This document shows, piece by piece, positions 25,160 through 33,544 of a stretch of 64,000 nt of DNA (positions within the stretch are counted from its first letter, which is position 1; every line of letters begins with the position of its first letter). Source of the DNA: Streptomyces sp. NBC_00513 (GTDB lineage Bacteria; Actinomycetota; Actinomycetes; Streptomycetales; Streptomycetaceae). The translations under genes were made by a program, and so were the position numbers. The notes below the pieces were generated by a model that saw nothing but the letters and a program-made list of their open reading frames with translations, was not told the origin of the DNA and made no database searches. The stretch spans positions 4,898,001-4,962,000 of the forward strand of contig NZ_CP107845.1 in the NCBI RefSeq assembly GCF_041431415.1, given 5' to 3'.

Positions 25160-25782
25160 TTGCAGGTCATTCCAGCGATCGAGGTCAGGTCTTTCCGCTG
25201 TACGCGATGGTCGTGGTCGGACTGCTCTTCGCCGCACTGGCGTTTTTCGTCTTCGGTCAGGCAGCAGTCGTCCGCAGCGATGCCCAAGGAGCAGCGGACG
25301 CGGGGGCTCTGGCAGCGGCTCGGGAAGCCCGGGACAACCTGCTTCCGGGCCTCGACCTTGCCACGCTCAAGCCCGACGAATGGCAAGACATCCTGACGGG
25401 TAAGTCCTTCGACATGGCGGGGGCTTGCGGCGCGGCCGAAGACTTTGCGCGGCGGAACGAGGCGTCGGCAACCTGCTCATCGTCAGCGCTCCGCTTCACC
25501 GTCGAGGTGACGACCGAGGGCACCGTCGGAGCTTCGGTGGTGCCGGGTACCCAGGACATGCACGGCGCGGCAAAGGCGGTTGCGGAGGTCGTGCCCAGAT
25601 GTCAATTGGGTGACGGTCCAACCCCCTCCGCTACTCCGCTTCCCGCGCCGACCGATCCTCCGTCGACAACTCCCACCGTCATCAATTGCAAGGGCGGGAA
25701 GATCATCAAATTCGACCCCCGAAAGCCGGATCTTTGGAGCACGCTGGCGCGAAGCCTGTTTGATGTGCGACTGGTCGGCTGA
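25156..25782 (+). CDS. TadG-like pilus protein
   Basis: A 208-residue protein whose N-terminus, SSDRGQVFPLYAMVVVGLLFAALAFFVFGQAAVVRSDAQGAADAGALAAAR, is the TadE/G pattern: RGQ cleavage site, single helix, then a Q/A-rich linker. It continues with three Cys (CGAAEDFARRN, ATCSSSA, RCQLG) and a Pro/Thr-rich stretch ending in INCKGGK. GTG 25156 overlaps the flp stop (GTGA). Codon usage is clearly less GC-rich than in the genes to the left. Confidence 0.8.
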   Translation: MIAGHSSDRGQVFPLYAMVVVGLLFAALAFFVFGQAAVVRSDAQGAADAGALAAAREARDNLLPGLDLATLKPDEWQDILTGKSFDMAGACGAAEDFARRNEASATCSSSALRFTVEVTTEGTVGASVVPGTQDMHGAAKAVAEVVPRCQLGDGPTPSATPLPAPTDPPSTTPTVINCKGGKIIKFDPRKPDLWSTLARSLFDVRLVG

Positions 25783-25813
25783 CCAAAGAACGAGAGACAA
25801 GGAAGCAGCTCAA

Positions 25814-26404
25814 ATGAGCATTCGGTACACGGTGAAGGTTCACAGGGGAGTGGCTGCCGTTTTCGTGGCGGCATTGGCCCTCGCCTTGGCCGGATGCGGG
25901 GGAGACGGTCAGGGGAAAGCGCCTCAGAAGGCGCCGAGTGCCAGTAAGAGCGCAGGCAGTGATGCCAAACCCCAGCCTTCGGCGAGCAGCAGTCAGCCCT
26001 CCCAGCCACGGCAGGTGATGGCGACGATGACCGGTGAGGCCGGTGTCGTCCTGGACATCCATTCTGCGGCTCGGGACGCCTCCGGCTTTGTCACGGTGAG
26101 CGGTCAGATCAAGAACACCGGCGACAAGCCCTTCGGTAATACAGCGGCATGGCGTGGCAACGAGCTCAAGGCCAGCGGAGTATCGGTAGCGGGAGTCACG
26201 CTGGTCGACAAGGCAGGCAAGAAGAGGTATTACGTGCTGCGTGACACGGAGGGCAGATGCCTGTGCACAACGGGCGTGGTCATCATCGAAGCGGGCCAGT
26301 CGGTTCCCTTCTTTGCCCAGTTCCCTGCGCCCCCCGCGAGCACGAGCGAGGTCGAGTTCAACTTCCCGACTTTCTCGTCGGCAACTTTGAAGATCTCCGG
26401 GTGA
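25814..26404 (+). CDS. lipoprotein of unknown function
   Basis: A 196-residue protein with a lipoprotein signal peptide ending in the lipobox LALAGC (Cys28), a Ser/Pro/Lys linker (APSASKSAGSDAKPQPSASS...) and a ~130-residue beta-rich domain (VVLDIHSAARDASGFVTVSGQIKNTGDKPFG...ASTSEVEFNFPTF). This reads like the immunoglobulin-like DUF4352-type domain of actinobacterial lipoproteins, with a CLC pair. ATG 25814 follows AAGGA. It lies between tadG-like and ompA-like genes, so is probably an outer-face accessory of the pilus. GC is about 58-60 percent in parts, lower than neighbours. Confidence 0.75.
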   Translation: MSIRYTVKVHRGVAAVFVAALALALAGCGGDGQGKAPQKAPSASKSAGSDAKPQPSASSSQPSQPRQVMATMTGEAGVVLDIHSAARDASGFVTVSGQIKNTGDKPFGNTAAWRGNELKASGVSVAGVTLVDKAGKKRYYVLRDTEGRCLCTTGVVIIEAGQSVPFFAQFPAPPASTSEVEFNFPTFSSATLKISG

Positions 26405-26408
26405 CCCC

Positions 26409-27047
26409 ATGACCACACGACACCGCGTCTCCGCGTCCACCGCCGTCGTCGGGCTCGTCATCGCCGGCGCCCACTTCATCGGGGCCACCAGTGCCCACGC
26501 CGACGACGTCAAGCCGTCGGTGCCGCCCGGTACCGAGCCTTCGGCTTCGGCCCCTGTGGCCATCGACTCGAACGCCCCCGGGCTCAAGATCCCGCAGGGT
26601 GGGACCCTCGCGCCCGTCAAGGTGCTCGACATCGCCGAGGTCGTCGAGGACCTCGGGGGTGAGGAGCGGCGGCAGGAGACCAATCAGACCGTCATGATGG
26701 CGCTGCAGTCCGAGGTCCTGTTCCCCGAGAACAGTGCGGTGTTCAACGCGCAGGCGGCGGCGCGGATACAGGCCATCGCCAACGAGATCAACCAGCAGAA
26801 GGCGACCCGTGTCCGCGTCTTCGGGTTCACCGATGACCAGGGCAGTTATGAGCACGGCAAGGAGCTGTCCAAGCAGCGCGCCGACGCCGTGCAGGCGGAG
26901 TTGGGCAAGACCGTGACGAACCCCGGCGTCATCTTCGACGTCCGCGGTTACAGCGAGGACTACCCGATCGCCGACAACGGAACCGAGGAAGGCCGGAAGA
27001 AGAACCGGCGCGTGGAGATCACGTTCCCGCGCGGAAGCGGTCAGTAG
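26409..27047 (+). CDS. OmpA-domain protein (peptidoglycan-binding)
   Basis: A 212-residue secreted protein: signal peptide (STAVVGLVIAGAHFIGATSAHA), a short region with LAPVKVLDIAEVVEDLGGEERRQETNQTVMMALQSEVLFPENSAVFNAQAAARIQAIANEIN, and the OmpA-C core RVFGFTDDQGSYEHGKELSKQRADAVQAELG ... VRGYSEDYPIADNGTEEGRKKNRRVEITF, including the Asp and Arg that hold diaminopimelate. It would anchor something to the cell wall in this monoderm. It follows the lipoprotein by four bases, last gene of the pilus locus; in Gram-negative Tad loci an OmpA-like TadG/D domain plays a comparable role. Confidence 0.88.
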   Translation: MTTRHRVSASTAVVGLVIAGAHFIGATSAHADDVKPSVPPGTEPSASAPVAIDSNAPGLKIPQGGTLAPVKVLDIAEVVEDLGGEERRQETNQTVMMALQSEVLFPENSAVFNAQAAARIQAIANEINQQKATRVRVFGFTDDQGSYEHGKELSKQRADAVQAELGKTVTNPGVIFDVRGYSEDYPIADNGTEEGRKKNRRVEITFPRGSGQ

Positions 27048-27127
27048 GCCTTCGGTCAGTAGGCCTTCGACCAGTAAGCCTCGGTCAGTAGGCCTTCGGT
27101 CAGTAGGCCTTCGGGTGGGAGGCCTTC
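27039..27127 (+). repeat. 15-bp tandem repeat beginning at the ompA stop codon
   Basis: GGTCAGTAGGCCTTC starts at 27039 (its TAG is the ompA stop, 27045-27047), repeats exactly at 27054, is degenerate at 27069-27082, exact again at 27083 and 27098, and diverged at 27113-27127. The unit length keeps the TAG in the ompA frame for the second copy. Confidence 0.9.
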
Positions 27128-27154
27128 GGCCGGTGGGGGTTTGCCCGCCGGGCC

Positions 27155-27685
27155 TCATCGCATGAGGGCGGCCGCCGCCTCGCGGGCTCGGTGGGCCGGT
27201 GCGGGGCCGGGGTCGAGGGCGGCCACGACGGTGGCGCCCTCGACCAGGAGCAGGAGTTGGTCCGCGAGGGTTTCGCGGTCGGGGCCGGCGAGCTCGGCCA
27301 GGAGGTTCCGCAGCTCCGCTTTGTGGCGGCGGATGACGTCCACCACGGCCTCGGGGCCGGTGCCGAGTTCGCCGTAGGCGTTGAGGAACGCGCAGCCCCG
27401 GAAGTCCGGTTCGCGGAACCAGTCCGCCAGCCAGTCGAAGACGCCGAGGATCGGGTCCGGTGCTTCGCTCACCGCCGTGCGCAGGCTTGTCGTCCAGCGT
27501 CGGTCGCGGCGTTCCAGGTAGGCGGTGACCAGGGATTCCTTGGCGGGGAAGACGCGGTACAGCCGTTTGAGGGGGACGCCCGATGCGGCGCGGATGCGGT
27601 CCATGCCGACGGCTTGGATTCCCTCGGCGTAGAACAGGGTCTCCGCCGCGTCGAGCAGTCGGGTCCGGGCCTCTTCGTCGTCCAT
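27155..27685 (-). CDS. TetR family regulator
   Basis: A 176-residue regulator with the N-terminal HTH ([54 protein letters not shown]) and a helical ligand domain ([26 protein letters not shown]). ATG 27685 is the first good start. It is divergent from the DUF1348 gene, with two perfect palindromes between them. It probably represses that gene and itself; ligand unknown. Confidence 0.9.
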   Translation of the reverse strand: MDDEEARTRLLDAAETLFYAEGIQAVGMDRIRAASGVPLKRLYRVFPAKESLVTAYLERRDRRWTTSLRTAVSEAPDPILGVFDWLADWFREPDFRGCAFLNAYGELGTGPEAVVDVIRRHKAELRNLLAELAGPDRETLADQLLLLVEGATVVAALDPGPAPAHRAREAAAALMR

Positions 27686-27709
27686 GAGGGCAGCGTAGTC
27701 CAGGGACGC

Positions 27710-27767
27710 TTGCCTGGAGAACGATCGTTCTCTAGGGTGGCGGGCCAGAGGGAGAACGATCGTTCTC
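27710..27767 (+). promoter_or_regulatory. promoter with two perfect TetR operators
   Basis: GAGAACGATCGTTCTC occurs twice (27717-27732 and 27752-27767), 35 bases apart; the second extends to 18 bp. TTGCCT (27710-27715) and TAGGGT (27733-27738) flank the first copy with a 17-base spacer, so the operator fills the promoter spacer and the second copy sits just after the expected start site. Confidence 0.85.
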
Positions 27768-27790
27768 CCCTGGTCGAGAGGGCTGAGCCA

Positions 27791-28237
27791 ATGACCGCCA
27801 CCACCACCGCACCCCGTCCACCCCTGCCGCCCTTCACCGAGGAGAGCGCCCGCGCCAAGGTGCGGGCCGCCGAGGACGCGTGGAACAGTCGCGACCCCGA
27901 CCGCGTCGCGCAGGCCTATACGGAGGACTCGGTCTGGCGCAACCGAGACCGCTTCCTGACCGGCCGCGCCGAGATCCGGGAGTTCCTCGCCGACAAGTGG
28001 GAGCGCGAGCTGGAGTACCGGCTCCGCAAGGAACTCTGGGCGTACACCGGGAACCGGATCTCCGTCCGCTTCGTGTACGAGTGGCACGACACCGCCGGTC
28101 AGTGGTGGCGCAGCCACGGCAACGAGCAGTGGGAGTTCGACGACGACGGCCTGATGCGTCGCCGGGAGGCGAGCATCAACGACGTCCCCATCGCCTCGGA
28201 GGACCGCCGGCTGGCCGGGGCGCGCCACGACACCTGA
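27791..28237 (+). CDS. DUF1348 (NTF2-like fold) protein
   Basis: A 148-residue protein, [117 protein letters not shown]. This is the SnoaL/NTF2-like DUF1348 family, small cone-fold proteins of unknown activity, often under TetR control. The start ATG has GAGAGGG upstream. It has its own promoter with tandem operators and probably responds to the divergent TetR. Confidence 0.9.
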   Translation: MTATTTAPRPPLPPFTEESARAKVRAAEDAWNSRDPDRVAQAYTEDSVWRNRDRFLTGRAEIREFLADKWERELEYRLRKELWAYTGNRISVRFVYEWHDTAGQWWRSHGNEQWEFDDDGLMRRREASINDVPIASEDRRLAGARHDT

Positions 28238-28241
28238 CGCC

Positions 28242-28298
28242 CCGGCCCCGGCGCCCCCGCCCGGCCCCGGCGCCCCCGCCCGGCCCCGGCGCCCCCGC
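28242..28298. repeat. three perfect copies of a 19-bp GC-only unit
   Basis: CCGGCCCCGGCGCCCCCGC is repeated three times head to tail in the convergent space between the DUF1348 gene and the next TetR gene, with a partial fourth copy. Confidence 0.9.
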
Positions 28299-28317
28299 CC
28301 GGCCTCGGAACGGGCGG

Positions 28318-28911
28318 CTACTGCCCGCGCGCCTGCGTGATCCCGTGCGCCTGCGTGATGAGGTCCGTCGCGACTTCCAGGGCCGCCTGGCGCGTCTCCT
28401 CCGGGTTCCCCTCCACGTGCTGGAGGAACATCATCCCGGCGTGCAGCGTGAACAGGGCGCTCACGCAGCGCACCTGGTCCGTCAGTGGCCCGTCGTCCGT
28501 CCGCAGCAGTTCGACCAGGGTGAAGAGCCGCTTCTTCACGGTCTCCCCGATGCTCAGCTCCCGCATGGTCGCCTGGTTCTCCTGCATGAACCGGTACAGG
28601 GAGGCCCCGGCCGCCATCGCCTCGCTGTAGCGCCGCAGCACTTCCCGCTTGGTCTCCAGCGTGCGCGGCTGCTCCTCGGCCCACGCGATCAGCTCGTCGA
28701 TCGGACGCGTCACGTCCTCGAAGAGGCTGATGATGATGTCTTCCTTGGTCTTGAAGTGGTAGTACAGCGCCGCCTTCGTGACGTCCAGCCGCTCCGCGAT
28801 CTCGCGCAGCGACGTCTTCTCGTACCCCTGCTCGGCGAAGAGCTCCACAGCCACGTCCTGGATGCGCTGGCGCGTGTTGCCACGGCGCTGCTGCGGACTG
28901 CTGCTGGTCAT
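28318..28911 (-). CDS. TetR family regulator of the adjacent efflux pump
   Basis: A 197-residue TetR protein: RQRIQDVAVELFAEQGYEKTSLREIAERLDVTKAALYYHFKTKEDIIISLFED is a canonical HTH, followed by a helical ligand-binding part. ATG 28911 has GGGGAG eight bases before it; TTG 28923 is an alternative without a site. It is divergent from the DHA2 transporter with a 22-bp inverted repeat between, so drug-responsive repression of the pump is inferred. Confidence 0.92.
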   Translation of the reverse strand: MTSSSPQQRRGNTRQRIQDVAVELFAEQGYEKTSLREIAERLDVTKAALYYHFKTKEDIIISLFEDVTRPIDELIAWAEEQPRTLETKREVLRRYSEAMAAGASLYRFMQENQATMRELSIGETVKKRLFTLVELLRTDDGPLTDQVRCVSALFTLHAGMMFLQHVEGNPEETRQAALEVATDLITQAHGITQARGQ

Positions 28912-28928
28912 GGCGCTCCCCAAAATTA

Positions 28929-30617
<1,689 letters not shown>

Positions 30618-30692
30618 GCGACGCGCGCGCCGCGCATGACGTGCGCGACGGGCACGCCCCGTGTGACGTAAGCGACAACGTGGGAATCGAAC

Positions 30693-30736
30693 GAGCCCGG
30701 CACCGGCGGATGAACCAATCCGCCGGTGCCGGGCTC
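30693..30736 (+). terminator. perfect 19-bp hairpin after the MFS gene
   Basis: Arms 30693-30711 (GAGCCCGGCACCGGCGGAT) and 30718-30736 are perfectly complementary with a six-base loop, 75 bases beyond the stop codon. Confidence 0.85.
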
Positions 30737-30960
30737 TTCCCGTGCCCCCGCCCACCCCTGCCGTGCCCGCGCCCGCTGTGACGCCCGGGTCCGGAGTCGC
30801 CTCGCGCGAGGTCGAGTGAATCCCGTCCACGGGAGGGGAGATTGAGCCGCGAGGTGATGGGTAGCAGGTTGGGACGATTCGGCCCGGTTTCAACGTGGCC
30901 GAAAATACGGACGATCGGGGACGAATGTCCCATTACTTGGAATTTATGGGGGAATTCACT

Positions 30961-30986
30961 GGAACCCCTCCTCGTCACCCGGCGTC
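30961..30986 (+). promoter_or_regulatory. candidate ECF-sigma promoter for the deacetylase
   Basis: GGAAC (30961-30965) and GTC (30984-30986) are 18 bases apart, 72 bases before the deacetylase ATG. This resembles cell-envelope ECF (SigE-type) promoters. The surrounding 30840-30960 is AT-rich compared with the window. The remainder of the 30618-31058 gap holds only the terminator above. Confidence 0.35.
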
Positions 30987-31058
30987 TGGAAGACGAGGGG
31001 GCACCACCACCGGCGGCGGTCGGAGGCGCCCACGAAGTGAAGGGGAGTGGACAGACTC

Positions 31059-31889
31059 ATGGGGTTCTTGGCACGCACGCGCAAGCAGGCCGCACAGTCC
31101 CGGTTGACCGTCGTGGCGGCCGCCGTGGCCGTCGCCGCGACCGTATGGGGCGCGACGGCGATCGTCGGACCGGACCACCACGTCGGACAGGAGAACGTGG
31201 CCGGTCGGGCTGACGACCCCGCAGGCGGCGGCTCCGCGGGATCGCCCGGGTCCCCGAACGCGCCCCGGCAGCACATGCCCGAGGAGATAGCCCACGCCTC
31301 GGAGGGCGGTGGGGACACGGTCAACGTCACCATCGACGACGGACCCGACCCCCGATGGACGCCGCGGATCCTCTCCGTCCTCGCGGAGCACGACGTGAAG
31401 GCGACCTTCTGCATGGTCGGCCCCCAGGCCGCGGCCCACCCGGACCTGGTCAAGCAGGTCGTCGCGGGCGGGCACCGGCTCTGCGACCACACCATGTCCC
31501 ACGACACGGCGATGGACAAGAAGCCCGTCGCCTACCAGAAGGCACAGATACTCGACGCGCAACGGCAGATAGAGCAAGCCGCGGGCGGCGACGCCAAGGT
31601 GCAGTACTACCGCGCCCCGGGCGGCGCCTTCACCCCCGACAGCCGGCGCATCGCCGCCGCGGCCGGCATGCGTCCGCTCGGTTGGAACGTCGACAGCAAG
31701 GACTTCAGCAAGCCGGGCGTCGCGGCGATCGTCAAGACGGTCAAGGGCGAGCTGAAGAACGGTCCGACCGTGCTCTTCCACGACGGCGGCGGCAACCGCG
31801 AGCAGACCGTCGAGGCTCTCGACAAGGTCCTGTCCTGGCTCGAAGACCAGGGCCGCCCCACCGGCTTCCCGGTCCGCACGGCCCCCTGA
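31059..31889 (+). CDS. membrane-anchored polysaccharide deacetylase (NodB domain)
   Basis: A 276-residue enzyme with an N-terminal basic region and membrane helix (LTVVAAAVAVAATVWGATAIVG), a Gly/Ser/Pro linker and a NodB domain: VNVTIDDGPDPRWTPRIL (metal-binding and catalytic Asp pair, motif 1), CDHTMSHDTAM (His ligands, motif 2), YYRAPGGAF (motif 3), LGWNVDSKDF (motif 4) and VLFHDGGG (motif 5). It removes acetyl groups from extracellular amino sugars, probably peptidoglycan or another wall glycan. ATG 31059 is taken with AGGGGAG upstream; GTG 31047 overlaps that site. It stands alone after a terminator. Confidence 0.92.
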   Translation: MGFLARTRKQAAQSRLTVVAAAVAVAATVWGATAIVGPDHHVGQENVAGRADDPAGGGSAGSPGSPNAPRQHMPEEIAHASEGGGDTVNVTIDDGPDPRWTPRILSVLAEHDVKATFCMVGPQAAAHPDLVKQVVAGGHRLCDHTMSHDTAMDKKPVAYQKAQILDAQRQIEQAAGGDAKVQYYRAPGGAFTPDSRRIAAAAGMRPLGWNVDSKDFSKPGVAAIVKTVKGELKNGPTVLFHDGGGNREQTVEALDKVLSWLEDQGRPTGFPVRTAP

Positions 31890-31987
31890 CACGCCGTCCG
31901 GCGGCGAACGGGTGAGGGTCGCCCCGCCGGCCCCACCCCCGGTGTTCCCTGGTCGCACACGCGGCCGCACGTGGCCGCACGCAACCG

Positions 31988-32090
31988 CGTACGCATCACC
32001 GCGGGCAGGATCCCGCGTACGCATCACCGCGCAAGCATCACCGCGCACCAGACCCCGCGCGTACCGAATCCCGCACGTACCGAATCCCGC
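31988..32090. repeat. short direct repeats in the gap before the NTF2-like gene
   Basis: CGTACGCATCACCGCG occurs at 31988 and 32016, with a shorter copy (GCATCACCGCG) ending at 32045, and CGTACCGAATCCCGC occurs at 32060 and 32076. The four units form a patchwork from about 31988 to 32090; the repeats do not encode protein. Confidence 0.7.
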
Positions 32091-32115
32091 GCACGACCCG
32101 CCGGAGGACCGACCC

Positions 32116-32439
32116 GTGATCGCACCCGAGCAACTCACCGACCCAGCCGTCCGCGCCTTCGTCACGGCCGTGAACGCGGGCGACCGGGCGGCGTTCAACG
32201 CCGCGCTCGCCCCGGGCGCGACCATGTCGGACGACGGTTCCGACCGGGACCTCGGCGAGTGGACCGAGAAGGAGGTCTTCTCCTCGGCCGGTCACATGTC
32301 CGTCGCCTCGCAATCCGAGGACGGTCGCGCCCTCGTCGTCGACTACCGCAACGACACCTGGGGCGAGATGCGCACCGCCTGGCGGTTCGACGTCACCGCC
32401 GACGGCCGCGTCAGCCGCTTCGAGACCGGTCAGGCATGA
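32116..32439 (+). CDS. small NTF2-like (SnoaL-type) protein
   Basis: A 107-residue cone-fold protein: PEQLTDPAVRAFVTAVNAGDRAAFNAALAPGATMSDDGSDRDLGEWTEKEVFSSAGHMSVASQSEDGRALVVDYRNDTWGEMRTAWRFDVTADGRVSRFETGQA. Such proteins range from enzymes to steroid-like ligand binders; no catalytic residue is evident. GTG 32116 follows CGGAGGA. It is preceded by the short-repeat patch and followed by a 250-bp gap without a convincing gene. Confidence 0.75.
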   Translation: MIAPEQLTDPAVRAFVTAVNAGDRAAFNAALAPGATMSDDGSDRDLGEWTEKEVFSSAGHMSVASQSEDGRALVVDYRNDTWGEMRTAWRFDVTADGRVSRFETGQA

Positions 32440-32689
32440 CCCGAGGCCGCGCCTGACCCGGGCCTGACCGCGCCTGCCCCGGCCCGGGGAAGCCGGCCGC
32501 CCCCGCCGCGCCGCTGTGCCCGAAGGCCTCGAACTCCTCCCGCGTTCCGTCGCCCCAACCGGCGTTCATCGGCTCGTATGCCTGGCCGCGCGCGGGAACC
32601 GTCACCTTCGGGTCCGCCCCCCTTTCCCGTACGGGTGAACGCGCGCCCCGCGTCGTTCCGGCCCGCCGGAAGCCCCCGTTGGGTCGGGC

Positions 32690-33319
32690 ATGAAGCGCAC
32701 CCGCACCGCCGCTCTCGCCCTCGCCGCCGCCGTGGCCGCCCTCGCCCCCGCCCTCGGCCAGTCCACCGCCACCGCGGCGCAGGGCGCGGCGTACCTCCAG
32801 GACCCGGGCGGCGAGGAGAAGGCGATGAAGTCGATGTGGACCAAGGACGACATGCACAAGGTGGAGGGGCAGTTCCGCTTCTACCCGACGGTCCAGTACA
32901 AGACGGTCACGAAGCCCGGCCCCGACGGCGCCCCGGAGTACGAGCGGAAGGTCGCCGACCCGAAGACGCTGGCCTGGTCGCCCTCGTACGAGTTCGCGTG
33001 GGCGGTGTCCGACTCCAAGCTCGTCAAGCGGGCGGTGACCACGAAGGACGGCAGGCACCCGATCGTCGTGCACGCCGTGCTGCGCGACGCGAGGCGGGCC
33101 AAGGCGGGCGAGGTGCGGCAGGAGCTGACGGACCGACCGGCGACGGGCCGCACGAAGGTTCCCGGCGGAAAGCGGATCGCCTGCGACACCGGCACCTACA
33201 CGGTGGAGTGGTCGGTCACCCGGACCGGCTACGGGGCGCTCACGGGCACGTTGAAGTGGGATTCCGACTGCGGGCAGTACCGCACGGCGTTCTCGCAGGA
33301 CAACGGCCGGCAGAAGTAG
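32690..33319 (+). CDS. secreted protein of unknown function
   Basis: A 209-residue protein with a Sec-type signal peptide (MKRTRTAALALAAAVAALAPALGQSTATAA) and a ~175-residue mature domain with two cysteines (RIACDTG and DSDCGQY) that could pair. The tail is hydrophilic. I do not recognise a family; the pattern FAWAVSDSKLVKRAVTTKDGRHPIVVHAVLRD suggests a beta-rich extracellular domain. The ATG has only a poor ribosome site (GTTGGGTC), so the start is uncertain. It is followed by a five-copy 9-bp repeat. Confidence 0.7.
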   Translation: MKRTRTAALALAAAVAALAPALGQSTATAAQGAAYLQDPGGEEKAMKSMWTKDDMHKVEGQFRFYPTVQYKTVTKPGPDGAPEYERKVADPKTLAWSPSYEFAWAVSDSKLVKRAVTTKDGRHPIVVHAVLRDARRAKAGEVRQELTDRPATGRTKVPGGKRIACDTGTYTVEWSVTRTGYGALTGTLKWDSDCGQYRTAFSQDNGRQK

Positions 33320-33321
33320 CC

Positions 33322-33366
33322 CCGACAGGTCCGACAGGTTCGACAGATCCGACAGGCCCGACGGGC
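33322..33366. repeat. 9-bp tandem repeat, five units
   Basis: CCGACAGGT occurs at 33322 and 33331, with three variants (TCGACAGAT, CCGACAGGC, CCGACGGGC) to 33366. It follows the stop of the secreted-protein gene; the rest of the gap to 33545 is without a gene. Confidence 0.8.
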
Positions 33367-33544
33367 CGACAGGTGCGCAGGGGGAGAGGCCGGCCGCCCC
33401 GCGCACCTTGTGGGTGCTCGTCGGGCGGCAGGGCCGCGGCCTTGGATCAAGTGCCGTGACTGCCATGGTGCCGCACGGGGTGGGATGCGGCAGGGGGCGA
33501 AAGTCCCTTTTCCCAGGGGGCTTTCCGTACGTACGTCTCGCCGG

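Noticed and set aside
32440..32650. minus-strand fragment reading PARGQAYEPMNAGWGDGTREEFEAFGHSG
   Set aside because: It looks protein-like for about 35 residues but lacks a start, ribosome site and continuing domain; could be a gene remnant, not supportable as a CDS.
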